Assembly (NCBI RefSeq): GCF_009832865.1
Contig: NZ_CP047130.1
Span: 2,728,001 to 2,792,000, forward strand
Reading direction: 5' to 3'
Length of the DNA stretch: 64,000 bases
Origin: Colwellia sp. 20A7
GTDB taxonomy: Bacteria; Pseudomonadota; Gammaproteobacteria; Enterobacterales; Alteromonadaceae
Positions 48,936 to 57,143 of this stretch are shown here, one piece after another (within the stretch, counting starts at the first letter, position 1; each line of letters begins with the position of its first letter). The position numbers were made by a program, and so were the translations under genes. Under the pieces are notes generated by a model. That model did not search any database and was not told the origin of the DNA. It saw only the letters and a list, made by a program, of their open reading frames with translations.

Positions 48936-51293
48936 ATGAACTCTTTAATATTAAAAAAAATATTAATAAAGCCTTGTCGCTTAATCGTATTATGTTGCTT
49001 ATTCTTAACTCTTTTAACCGCTTGTGGCGGTAGCAACTCATCTGAATCAACCACGCCTAACATCGCTGATACAGGTACTGATACCACTATTATTACTGTC
49101 GATGCAGGTGATGACCTAACGGTTAATGAAGGTGATACCGTTACCTTGACCGCACAAACCGATGCCGAAAGTACACAGAGTTTGACATATCTATGGACAC
49201 AAACATCTGGCTCTTCTATTTCAACAACACTTGGGACCCAAAATACGCAACAATTTACAGCCCCTTTGGTTGACACAGCAGGTGACTCATTAGTCTTTCA
49301 AGTAACCGTCACTGACAGTGACGGCGTGCAATATAGCGATACAGTCACTATTACAGTAAACGATATTCCTGTTGAAACATTTACTATTACTACCCTCGCC
49401 GATTCAAATGGCGCTATTACAGCCTCATCTTCTGTGGAATATGGCGCTGATATAACCATTACAATCACCCCAAGTATTGGCTATCAAGTATTAGCAGTAA
49501 CCGTTGACGGACTTTCAGTTGGTGCCTTGACCTCTTATCAATTTACCAATGTTACCGCCACGCATACCATTGATGTAACCTTTAAGCTTGCTGATATTAT
49601 AAGCACTAGTGAATACACAATGCCTGTTGGGATCCCTGAAACTAATCTAGATTTTACTCAAGAAGCGCCCGAAAGACCAAGTGACTGGAGCGCTGAAGTT
49701 CCGGGGTATTACTACATAAATTATCAAACGGGGGATAAAAATGCTGCGTATGGTACGCCTTCGTCACCAAGGCAACAAATCCCAAACCCATTACCCGCAG
49801 GCTCTTACGTTGAAATATCAGGAGAGTACACTCAAGGCTTCTCAGGCAAAGGTAATAGAATGTATTACCTTAATGGTACTGATGCTGTATGGGAGGCAAA
49901 TGTAGCTGGACCTGTTTGGATTACAAGCGCTAAAGATACAGGAGGCTCTATTAAATATGTAGGGTTTCAGATGTCTGGTGCTAATGTTTATCTGACAGAC
50001 CTTATTTTTACTGATGGAGCTAAAGTACAGGTAGGCTCTCCAAGTGCAGGTTACCCGATAGTAAATGCAGTAGTAAGAAACTTAGATATTAATGGAGGAG
50101 GTATAACAATAGCTGGTAAAGCTGATCCTGCAAAAAGTGAGGATAACGTCAGTGAAGCTAATAGTATTGTTATATACAATAATGAGGTTCACCACGCAGG
50201 GGATATGTATGATTTAGACGACGAAGATTATACTGGTGTACAAGTTGTTTCAGGTGTTAGAAATCTGTGGGTTTTAGACAATGAGATTCATGAAATGTCT
50301 GGTGCAGGTGTACAGGTTATTGGTAGTAATTACTCTACCTCTTTTATATATGTAGGTAACAATGAAGTGTACCGAGTTAGGCAGTCAGGTTTATGGGTCA
50401 AGTATGGCAATGGTGTAGTGTTTTCTTCTAACTATGTGCATAACATTATTGCTACTCAATGGTCTGTATCTAAGTGTATGGGTTCTCAGTATCAACCTCA
50501 TAATATTTGGTTTATCAATAATGTTTTACATGACTGTACTTATGGGATTAGAGTTCCAAGCACAGACACGGTTGCATGGTCTAAAACTATTAACATAGTA
50601 GGCAATATTATTTATAACATCGCCCCTCAACAAAGAATGGACGGTACATTAGATGCTTGGTCTACTCCGTATAATACATGGCAATCGGCCGCTATCGGTC
50701 TTGGTGCTGACGTAGCGAATATATCTAATAATATTATCTATGATGCAGCGGCAGGTATTACCTTAATGGCTCATGCATCTACAGCCTCTATCAAGAATAA
50801 CATTATATACAATATGGGGTATATGCGAGAAGAACAATCAGACCCTTATGGGCCTACTCTACTTTTTGAAGCGCAGTATCCCAACTCAGAGATAAAATTT
50901 AACTCTAATATTATGAGTGAAAATCCTATTATACGTAGAGGGAGTTCTATATTTTATACAATGAGCGATCTAGTTAACTTAGGTAGTACAGGAAATGTAG
51001 CTGCCGCTCCTTTATTCACCAAAGCAGAATTACTAACTGCTATAGTTAATAAAGACTACAATGGGTTAAACATAGGTAGCTTGGTAGATGCAGGTGACAA
51101 CGTAGATGACTTATTAGTTCCGTTATTTACTGATTATTTTACTGATGGTGTTGGGGTAGTCGTTGATATGTTTGGTATGGCTCGCGTTCAAGGAGCTGGT
51201 ATTGATATAGGCCCATTTGAGCAAGACGGAGCTGAAATGCCTACCATTCCTGATACTACAACTGTTCCGCTAAAAACAGAGGGAGTACAGTAA
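48936..51293 (+). CDS. Lipoprotein with PKD/Ig-like domain, bacterial repeat and parallel beta-helix
   Basis: 785 residues from the ATG at 48936 (GGAAG upstream). The open frame begins earlier, inside repeat copy 2, but only this start gives a signal: MNSLILKKILIKPCRLIV then lipobox LLTAC. Domains: an Ig/REJ-like domain (VDAGDDLTVNEGDTVTL), an InlB-like bacterial repeat (ITTLADSNGAITASSSVEYG), and from ~235 on a pectate-lyase-like right-handed beta-helix (NNEVHHAGDMYD, VLDNEIHEMSGAGVQVIG, ISNNIIYDAAAGI). Such surface proteins bind or cleave polysaccharide. No catalytic triad was identified. Its end abuts a remnant of another frame. Confidence 0.82.
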   Translation: MNSLILKKILIKPCRLIVLCCLFLTLLTACGGSNSSESTTPNIADTGTDTTIITVDAGDDLTVNEGDTVTLTAQTDAESTQSLTYLWTQTSGSSISTTLGTQNTQQFTAPLVDTAGDSLVFQVTVTDSDGVQYSDTVTITVNDIPVETFTITTLADSNGAITASSSVEYGADITITITPSIGYQVLAVTVDGLSVGALTSYQFTNVTATHTIDVTFKLADIISTSEYTMPVGIPETNLDFTQEAPERPSDWSAEVPGYYYINYQTGDKNAAYGTPSSPRQQIPNPLPAGSYVEISGEYTQGFSGKGNRMYYLNGTDAVWEANVAGPVWITSAKDTGGSIKYVGFQMSGANVYLTDLIFTDGAKVQVGSPSAGYPIVNAVVRNLDINGGGITIAGKADPAKSEDNVSEANSIVIYNNEVHHAGDMYDLDDEDYTGVQVVSGVRNLWVLDNEIHEMSGAGVQVIGSNYSTSFIYVGNNEVYRVRQSGLWVKYGNGVVFSSNYVHNIIATQWSVSKCMGSQYQPHNIWFINNVLHDCTYGIRVPSTDTVAWSKTINIVGNIIYNIAPQQRMDGTLDAWSTPYNTWQSAAIGLGADVANISNNIIYDAAAGITLMAHASTASIKNNIIYNMGYMREEQSDPYGPTLLFEAQYPNSEIKFNSNIMSENPIIRRGSSIFYTMSDLVNLGSTGNVAAAPLFTKAELLTAIVNKDYNGLNIGSLVDAGDNVDDLLVPLFTDYFTDGVGVVVDMFGMARVQGAGIDIGPFEQDGAEMPTIPDTTTVPLKTEGVQ

Positions 51294-51294
51294 T

Positions 51295-51457
51295 TCAAAT
51301 TCAATAACGGATGCAGGGACTATTGACTGGTTGGGTTTTACACAACTTAACGATGCAGGAACCAATATTGATGATATTTTAACCACAGAGTTAAACACTA
51401 TATTTACTACCATTCCAAGTATTGATGAAGATATATTCAAAAATTTAACTCAAATTT
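51295..51457 (+). pseudogene. C-terminal gene remnant in a different frame
   Basis: Shifted by one from the lipoprotein frame, the DNA stays open: SNSNSITDAGTIDWLGF, TQLNDAGTNIDDILTTELN, then PSIDEDIFKNLTQI and a TAA. The last codons run into the start of repeat copy 3. No start codon exists for this frame. It looks like the tail of a former secreted protein, either the original end of the lipoprotein (lost by frameshift) or of a neighbour. Confidence 0.55.
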
Positions 51458-51526
51458 AACTCGGACACCCACCTTAATTTATATCTGCGGTGAAAAAACT
51501 GAAAGGCACGAAAATGGCTGTCCCAG
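51455..51526 (+). repeat. 72-bp palindromic repeat, copy 3
   Basis: Starts TTTAACTCGGACACCC and ends GCTGTCCCAG; nearly identical to copy 2 over its first 55 bases. Its first bases form the stop codon of the upstream remnant. It precedes the PEP-CTERM gene by about 260 bases. Confidence 0.9.
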
Positions 51527-51787
51527 TCCCCCTAGTAAACCTATCAGGAAGATGCTGTATAGTAATGTTAATGCATATGGTATTATATGGATTTACTGAG
51601 TGGATGTAGGTTTTTTATTTATTATAATCGGATAGATGTCTAATTATTTATACTTTTATATTTTTCAAAAAAACACCTATTTGAAATGCAGCACCTTTAG
51701 TTAAATGGTATGTTTTTACATATTAAACAATTAAAGTTAACAACAATACGCTTCTTTCTTTGAGAATGTATTACAAAGGAATTTAAT
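51527..51787. other. Upstream region of the PEP-CTERM gene
   Basis: About 260 AT-rich bases between repeat copy 3 and the PEP-CTERM start. No clear promoter was identified; AAAGGA lies 7 bases before the ATG. Confidence 0.4.
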
Positions 51788-52279
51788 ATGAATGTAAAAA
51801 TGTTAAAAGCAGCTTTCGCTGGTTTAGTTTTATCTGTAAGTGGTTTTGCCAATGCAGGATTAATTTCAGTAGTTTTTGATGTTACCAACTTTGATGATGA
51901 AATTGGTTCTTTTAGCGGTACTGACGTAAACAATGATTTTATCTTATCACTCGATGAACTAAGTGCTTTCAATTGGACCTCATCTAATCACGGGTATGTC
52001 ATTGATGAAGTAAGTGACCTAGATGGTTTTGGTGACTTTGACTTATTAACAAATACCTGGATAGATAATGGCATTGGCTGGGTAAACTCTTCAAATGATG
52101 CTTATTACACGTGGAATAACAGATCGAATAGCATTTCTTCATCATGGGCTCAAATTGATATTGTTTCAGTAAATTCAGTAGGTCCAGTAAGTTCTGTAAA
52201 TGTTCCAGAGCCTTCGACACTTGCTATTTTTGCATTAGGCATCATTGGTTTAGCATCAAGAAGATTTAAGAAACTGTAA
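51788..52279 (+). CDS. PEP-CTERM sorting-signal protein
   Basis: 163 residues. An N-terminal signal peptide ends around GFANA (residue ~23). The C-terminus VPEPSTLAIFALGIIGLASRRFKKL region (key parts VPEPSTL, hydrophobic stretch, RRF) is the PEP-CTERM signal recognised by exosortase/EpsH and processed on the way to the cell surface. The mature middle part is acidic and Asn/Ser-rich with a calcium-like DVNNDFILSLDEL stretch resembling a dockerin/EF loop. Likely a secreted matrix or surface protein. It is bounded by repeat copies 3 and 4 and followed by its own terminator. Confidence 0.92.
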   Translation: MNVKMLKAAFAGLVLSVSGFANAGLISVVFDVTNFDDEIGSFSGTDVNNDFILSLDELSAFNWTSSNHGYVIDEVSDLDGFGDFDLLTNTWIDNGIGWVNSSNDAYYTWNNRSNSISSSWAQIDIVSVNSVGPVSSVNVPEPSTLAIFALGIIGLASRRFKKL

Positions 52280-52300
52280 TCTAACTGTTTACTTTTAAAC

Positions 52301-52325
52301 AAAGCACCTACGTGGTGCTTTTTTA
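52301..52325 (+). terminator. Rho-independent terminator of the PEP-CTERM gene
   Basis: AAGCACC-TAC-GTGGTGCTT forms a tight hairpin followed by six T, 22 bases after the stop. Confidence 0.9.
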
Positions 52326-52371
52326 TTGTTTGGAGTTTACACTCTGAAATCTAATAAAAATTCAACTCGAA

Positions 52372-52394
52372 TTTAACTCGGACACCCAACCTAA
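52372..52394 (+). repeat. 72-bp repeat, partial copy 4
   Basis: Only the first ~23 bases (TTTAACTCGGACACCCAACC...) are present; the right arm is missing. Copies 3 and 4 share about 12 more bases upstream (a second TTNAACTC). Confidence 0.8.
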
Positions 52395-52671
52395 CAATTA
52401 TTATTAATAAAAAACACTCTGTTTTTTATTTTGTCTTTCTCAAGAATATACTTTTTTCTTGCGCATTCATTACTTATATACTCATTACAACAATTACTAT
52501 AATTAAATAAAAAACTTACTGATTTAGTGCTTTAAATGTTAGCAAACACTTCTTTGCTTGTTGTTGGCTTGTTATTTAGACATAAGGCGTTTAGTAATTT
52601 ACTGTAATAGCATGATTTTGATCTTCGAAAAACATAACAGCTAGCGCGATAATAAATTTTAAGGATCCACA
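52395..52671. other. Upstream region of the CaCA exchanger gene
   Basis: AT-rich, about 280 bases after the truncated repeat. AAGGA lies 7 bases before the GTG start. Nothing else recognised. Confidence 0.4.
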
Positions 52672-54021
52672 GTGGAACAAGATACCCTCAATGCGACACA
52701 TGATAATCAAGTGCAAGCGAGACCTGAAGTCATTGCTGGTTTACCGGGCGCCGAACCTGAAGTACATCGCAGTTTGCTCAAAGCAGGTATTGATTCGAGT
52801 CGGTTGTCGATCTTACATCTTGGCCAGCCGCCAAAACCTTTAAAGTATAAAGCCCCCGGCTGGGCGTATCGCATGTTAATAGGGTATTCTCTTTGGTTGG
52901 TTTTGTTTCTGCTTCCTAACTTCGGTGTAAAATTACCGGGTTATCTAGATGCTTTTTTTAGCCTTGTTGTGGGATTATTAATTGTTCAGGTGGCATGTCA
53001 GGTACTGGTGAAAGCAACGGAACAATTCGCTGCGAGGATGCGTTGGACACATTACATCGCGGGTACGGCTGCAGAGATACTTTCTACACTGCCAGAGCTT
53101 GTGGTGATCGCCTTTCTTGTTATGGTGGACCCTCTAATGGCGTTTTTAGTCGCCATGGTGACTATTTACAACAATGCGTTGGTGTTCAGTATCTACTCCT
53201 ATTTTTTACCTCGAGATCAACATGGCAAGTTTCTTATGCCAAAACCTATTACCGACTCTGGAACACAAATTCTTATCGCTGGTGGTATGCTTGGTCTGAT
53301 CATGGGTTTGATAATGTTGACCTTTTCTTTAGATAGGCATCCCAAAAAATCTTTTGAGGGCATTGATTTATTGGTCATCGCTATTTTGTTATTGGCTATT
53401 TTTGTTGTCTATATTTACAAAATCGTACGAGATCAAGGAGAAGAGGAGGAAGCAGTTCAGTCAGTGCTTGAATTAACCGAGGGAGAAGTTGAGTTACGTC
53501 ATGATTTAGCTTTTAAACATGTAAAGAAAAATAGTTTCCTCTTTATATTTTTCCTGTTGTCGCTCGGTATTCTTGGGTCTTTTTTGGGCGGTGAACGAGT
53601 CGCAGTGTTTGCAAGCTTGGCTATTGAAGATTTAGGTCTTAGCGGTGTCGTAGCCGCTATTATATTGGCTGGGTTCGCGGGCATGAGTGAGTATGTTATT
53701 TTATGGACTTCTCACCGTAAAAAAGAATATGGTATTGCTTTAGCAAACGCCTTTGGTGGTATTGCTCAGGTTTTATTTCTGATTGTACCTTTTACTTTTA
53801 TCGCAATAGCTTATTATCAGATATTTGTTAATTCAGGCCACCCTGACTTACCTATTGCTTTTTCAGTAACACATATATTACTACTGATCTTCTTATTCCC
53901 TACTTTACACACGTTAGCCTCGTTGCTACAAAATGATCACACCATGGATATTCTTGATACAGTGATTATGTTTGCTATCGTAGGGCTTTTAGTTCTGCTT
54001 TTAGTGACGTATGGCGTGTAA
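52672..54021 (+). CDS. Sodium/calcium exchanger-family (CaCA) membrane protein
   Basis: 449 residues. The GTG start has AAGGA 7 bases upstream. After a ~65-residue cytoplasmic tail there are about 10-11 membrane segments. The two alpha-repeats are visible: AGTAAEILSTLPELVVIAFLV (in part AAEILSTLPELVV) and AGMSEYVILWTSHRKKEYGIALANAFGGIAQVLF (in part GMSEYVILWTSH, NAFGGIAQVL); the acidic Glu of each repeat would bind the cation. An acidic loop (DQGEEEEAVQ) splits the halves. Cation specificity cannot be read. G+C is slightly above the neighbours. A hairpin element B copy follows the stop. Confidence 0.85.
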   Translation: MEQDTLNATHDNQVQARPEVIAGLPGAEPEVHRSLLKAGIDSSRLSILHLGQPPKPLKYKAPGWAYRMLIGYSLWLVLFLLPNFGVKLPGYLDAFFSLVVGLLIVQVACQVLVKATEQFAARMRWTHYIAGTAAEILSTLPELVVIAFLVMVDPLMAFLVAMVTIYNNALVFSIYSYFLPRDQHGKFLMPKPITDSGTQILIAGGMLGLIMGLIMLTFSLDRHPKKSFEGIDLLVIAILLLAIFVVYIYKIVRDQGEEEEAVQSVLELTEGEVELRHDLAFKHVKKNSFLFIFFLLSLGILGSFLGGERVAVFASLAIEDLGLSGVVAAIILAGFAGMSEYVILWTSHRKKEYGIALANAFGGIAQVLFLIVPFTFIAIAYYQIFVNSGHPDLPIAFSVTHILLLIFLFPTLHTLASLLQNDHTMDILDTVIMFAIVGLLVLLLVTYGV

Positions 54022-54029
54022 ATTAAAAG

Positions 54030-54076
54030 GGTCGGTGATATTCAAGAATGATAACACTATTCATTTATCACCGACC
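54030..54076 (+). repeat. Hairpin element B, copy 2 (terminator-like)
   Basis: GGTCGGTGATA and TATCACCGACC form a perfect 11-bp stem across a 25-base loop, starting 9 bases after the exchanger stop. It corresponds to 48773-48819, including ATTCA-ATGATAA in the loop. Confidence 0.82.
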
Positions 54077-54124
54077 TCTTTGTTATGTTAAAAACTACGT
54101 GAATTAACACAGGATATCAAACTG

Positions 54125-55411
54125 TTACAACTCGTTCATTGCCTGTGCTAAATCGGCAATAATATCAGCAGGCTCTTCAATGCCTATTGATATCCTAATT
54201 AACCCATCGGTAACACCAATTAATTCTCGACGTGCCTTTGGTACACCTGAATGAGTCATCGCGGCAGGATGCTGCGCTAAGCTTTCAGTTCCACCTAGAC
54301 TAACCGCAAGTTTAACTAATTTTAGTTTATTCAATACGTTAAATGCAGCTTTTTCACCACCTTTAATTTCAAAAGAAAAAGTTGAGCCCGCGCCCGTACA
54401 TTGTTTTTTATAGATTTGATATTGTGGATCACCTTCGGTTAATAATCCTGGGTAATCAATTCGTGTTACTTGTTGATGCGTATTTAAATAATCAACCACT
54501 TGTTTTGCACCAATGGCTGATGCTTGCATACGAATTTTTAATGTTTCTAAAGAACGTAATATCAACCAAGCGGTATGTGAATCCATGGTTGTGCCGATGC
54601 AATTTCTGATTTTTCTGATTTTGGCGATCAACTCTTTATTACCTGAACAACTACCACCAATAAGATCGGAATGACCGCCAACATACTTGGTTAACGAATA
54701 GAGACATAAATCAGCACCGTGATTTAACGGTTGTTGCCATAAGGGCCCTAACATAGTGTTATCTACTGCCAATATCGGTCTAACGAGTTGTTTTTCAGAT
54801 ATTTCATCAATAAGATGACGACACTTAACTAAATCAACAAGATTGTTTGTTGGGTTATCAGGGGTTTCAAGCATAACCACAGAAATGTTCCCCATTTCAC
54901 TGGCAGTCTTTAATGCTTCTTCCAGCCCTTTAGTGCCTTCACTCGATATAAAACCGACCGCTTTAATATTCATTTGCGTTAACATACCGTTGATCAAAGT
55001 ATCTGTGCCACCATAAATAGGTTCAGAATAAACAATGACATCGCCAGGTTTAGAAAGCGCTAACAGTGTTGTTGAGATAGCTGACATACCACTACCGGTT
55101 ACGATACAATCTTGTGCATTATCCCAGATGGCAATACGATTTTCTGCAATTTCAACGGTTGGGTTGTTGAATCGTGAATAGACTAAGCCGGCTTTTTCGC
55201 CTTCTTTAAGTTGGATACGCCCAGAAGAAACATCAAATAAATGCTTACCTTGCTCTGCTGATTCAAATACAAACGTTGATGTTTGAAAATTAGGACATTT
55301 AATTGCACCTTCCGATAGCTTTGGATCATATCCATAGCCCATCATTAACGATTCAGGTTGCAGTTTATGCTCACCTATTGCGGTTTTCTTGTAATTATTT
55401 GGCATGTTCAT
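54125..55411 (-). CDS. Cys/Met-metabolism PLP-dependent enzyme (cystathionine gamma-synthase / methionine gamma-lyase family)
   Basis: 428 residues. The PLP lysine is in YSLTKYVGGHSDLIGG. VTGSGMSAIST, EPIYGGTD, ETPDNPTN and SLGGTESLAQHPAAMTHSG are family landmarks, the last being a substrate-carboxylate region. YSRFNNPT supplies the Tyr/Arg that contact the cofactor phosphate of the neighbouring subunit. Whether it makes cystathionine or degrades methionine/cystathionine cannot be told; the ~30-residue N-terminal extension and 428 length lean to the gamma-lyase-like group. Single gene, no met operon adjacent. Confidence 0.9.
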   Translation of the reverse strand: MNMPNNYKKTAIGEHKLQPESLMMGYGYDPKLSEGAIKCPNFQTSTFVFESAEQGKHLFDVSSGRIQLKEGEKAGLVYSRFNNPTVEIAENRIAIWDNAQDCIVTGSGMSAISTTLLALSKPGDVIVYSEPIYGGTDTLINGMLTQMNIKAVGFISSEGTKGLEEALKTASEMGNISVVMLETPDNPTNNLVDLVKCRHLIDEISEKQLVRPILAVDNTMLGPLWQQPLNHGADLCLYSLTKYVGGHSDLIGGSCSGNKELIAKIRKIRNCIGTTMDSHTAWLILRSLETLKIRMQASAIGAKQVVDYLNTHQQVTRIDYPGLLTEGDPQYQIYKKQCTGAGSTFSFEIKGGEKAAFNVLNKLKLVKLAVSLGGTESLAQHPAAMTHSGVPKARRELIGVTDGLIRISIGIEEPADIIADLAQAMNEL

Positions 55412-55672
55412 ATTCTCGGTTAACTAAAGTCTATTGTCGATACAAGTATTATAGAGAGCGTTTATCACTATTCTATCTATTGATTTCTCATTTAAAATAT
55501 TTGATAAAAATTTTAAATGTTATTTAACGACATCTACCTTAGTACTTGTAATCATTGGTGTCTATGGCCTTTAAGAAGGATATGTATATTCATTTATAGC
55601 CACTCCTTTTAGTAATTTTACTGAGTAAGTTTACCTATTATTACCTAGAATCTATCAACAGTAATGTCAATT

Positions 55673-56200
55673 TCATCGATCAGTCTTATTTATAAAGTTT
55701 TTTCTATCGGCTGGTGTTGCGCTCTCATTACATTCACCATGTATAGTGTAAATAGACTTGCTAAGTGTGCGCTTCAGTTCAAAAAATCCTTTTCGGCAAT
55801 AACCATTTTCTTCAAGTTTTTCAACTAAGCGAGTCTCAAGTTCATTGGTCATTTGATTGTCTCGTTTGTTACTTTTATTCGAGCTTTTTAATTCTTGTTT
55901 ATTAGGTCGTTCGCCGCCTTTATCTCCCCTTTTGCCTTTTCCTCTTTCTTTGGCTTGCTTGTGTGATTTAACCTCATTGCTATCGTCATTGTTATCGTCT
56001 TGTGCCGTAGTTTTGTATACAAAAACTAATGAAAAAGAAAACATTTTTGTATCGCCTACAATATTACTTCTAAACACTTCTGTTATCTTATTGTCATATT
56101 TACTACTGCAACCAGATAAAATAAATAAAGTTATTAAAAAAACGACAATCGTATTTTTTAATGAAGTAGCATGTAAAAAGTTAGCGTGAATAAAGTTCAT
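55673..56200 (-). CDS. Small lipoprotein of unknown function
   Basis: 175 residues. The signal IVVFLITLFILSGCSS has a good lipobox (LSGC, Cys at residue 31). The mature part has a strongly charged low-complexity middle (DDNNDDSNE, then KERGKGKRGDKGGERPNK), followed by a more ordered C-terminus with two Cys (GYCRKGFFELKRTL, HGECNES) that may form a disulphide. No family recognised. A 30-residue N-region before the hydrophobic core is long, so the start could be later, but no better one is evident. Confidence 0.7.
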   Translation of the reverse strand: MNFIHANFLHATSLKNTIVVFLITLFILSGCSSKYDNKITEVFRSNIVGDTKMFSFSLVFVYKTTAQDDNNDDSNEVKSHKQAKERGKGKRGDKGGERPNKQELKSSNKSNKRDNQMTNELETRLVEKLEENGYCRKGFFELKRTLSKSIYTIHGECNESATPADRKNFINKTDR

Positions 56201-56402
56201 ATAATGTAATCATAATAAAAAGGAGACTAGATAAATATAATACTCCTTATTGAGTAAAGAAACGTAAAGAGGGGTTATTTAATTAAACAACTAGCCAATT
56301 AATACTAACTAGCATATCGGCTATATCAATATCTTAATACCTGAACAGTCAAAAAGAGAAAACTTGCTCCTAAAGTAAAGGCAGCTTAGCTTTAATGTTA
56401 TC

Positions 56403-56896
56403 TTATTTTTGTGCATCGAATAACAGGCAGAACTCTTCAAAAGGTAAGGCTTTATTAAAATAGTACCCTTGATATTGATAACAGCCGAGTTTTTTCAAAC
56501 AATTCAATTCTTCTAGGGTTTCAACGCCTTCGGCTAAAACATCCATATTCAGCGCCTTCCCCAAACTGATAATCATATTCACAATCGCTAGGCTTTCATC
56601 ACTGACTTGATCTAAGTCATAAAAAAGTGACGTTTGTAAACCTCTTTAAAACCTATAATTAAAGCTCCTTGTTTATACAAAGCAGTTTGGTGAGTAATCA
56701 TAGGGTACATTCCCCCAAAAATGGGTAACGAACAACCTGTTAACAATTACGTCAGTGCTTTTTCGTTGTATTCATTTTGGCTACAAATTAGCAGCATTAA
56801 GCTTTTTGCTCCTTTATCCTGAGCTAGCTGTAAACCTTTATTTAAATCATCAAGTGCTACACTTTCAATATACAAAGTGAATAATTCTTTATTCAT
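56403..56896 (-). pseudogene. Decayed FIST-EAL signalling protein
   Basis: The minus strand first encodes a FIST-like piece (MNKELFTLYIESVALDDL, AKSLMLLICSQNEYN), interrupted by a TAA near 56751, then GCSLPIFGGMYPMITHQTALY, KQGALIIGF. The frame then breaks and the C-terminal end of an EAL phosphodiesterase follows: DESLAIVNMIISLGKALN, VLAEGVETLEELN, LGCYQYQGYYF and a stop at 56403-56405. The middle (rest of FIST, any GGDEF and most of EAL) is deleted. It is next to an intact GGDEF gene, suggesting a former c-di-GMP pair. Confidence 0.75.
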
Positions 56897-57143
56897 ATGC
56901 CGGTATCCATCTGCATCTACCCATTTTTTTGTTATATAAAATGGTTTTATTATATAAAAGTAGCGCTAATGCGTAAAATTGTCTAGCTAATAGTAATCTC
57001 AAAACCTAGCCCCCCTTTTTTATTTCGCCTTAAAATAACCGACTTCAGAGCGTGTGCTTTTTTTATCGAATCTAAAACTAGAAAAGCAATTAGTATATCA
57101 ATACAATGGTGACTTTATTTAAGTAGAAGTTTTGGAGTATCAG

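Noticed and set aside
47120..52394. Integron attC sites as the nature of the 72-bp repeats
   Set aside because: The left end (ATTTAAC) fits the RYYYAAC core but the right end has GTAAA instead of GTTRRRY, and no integron integrase or attI is in the window. Kept only as an alternative in the finding.
55857..56189. Plus-strand open frame of 110 codons over the small lipoprotein gene
   Set aside because: It is the complement of the Lys/Asn-rich lipoprotein, whose signal peptide and lipobox make the minus strand the coding one.
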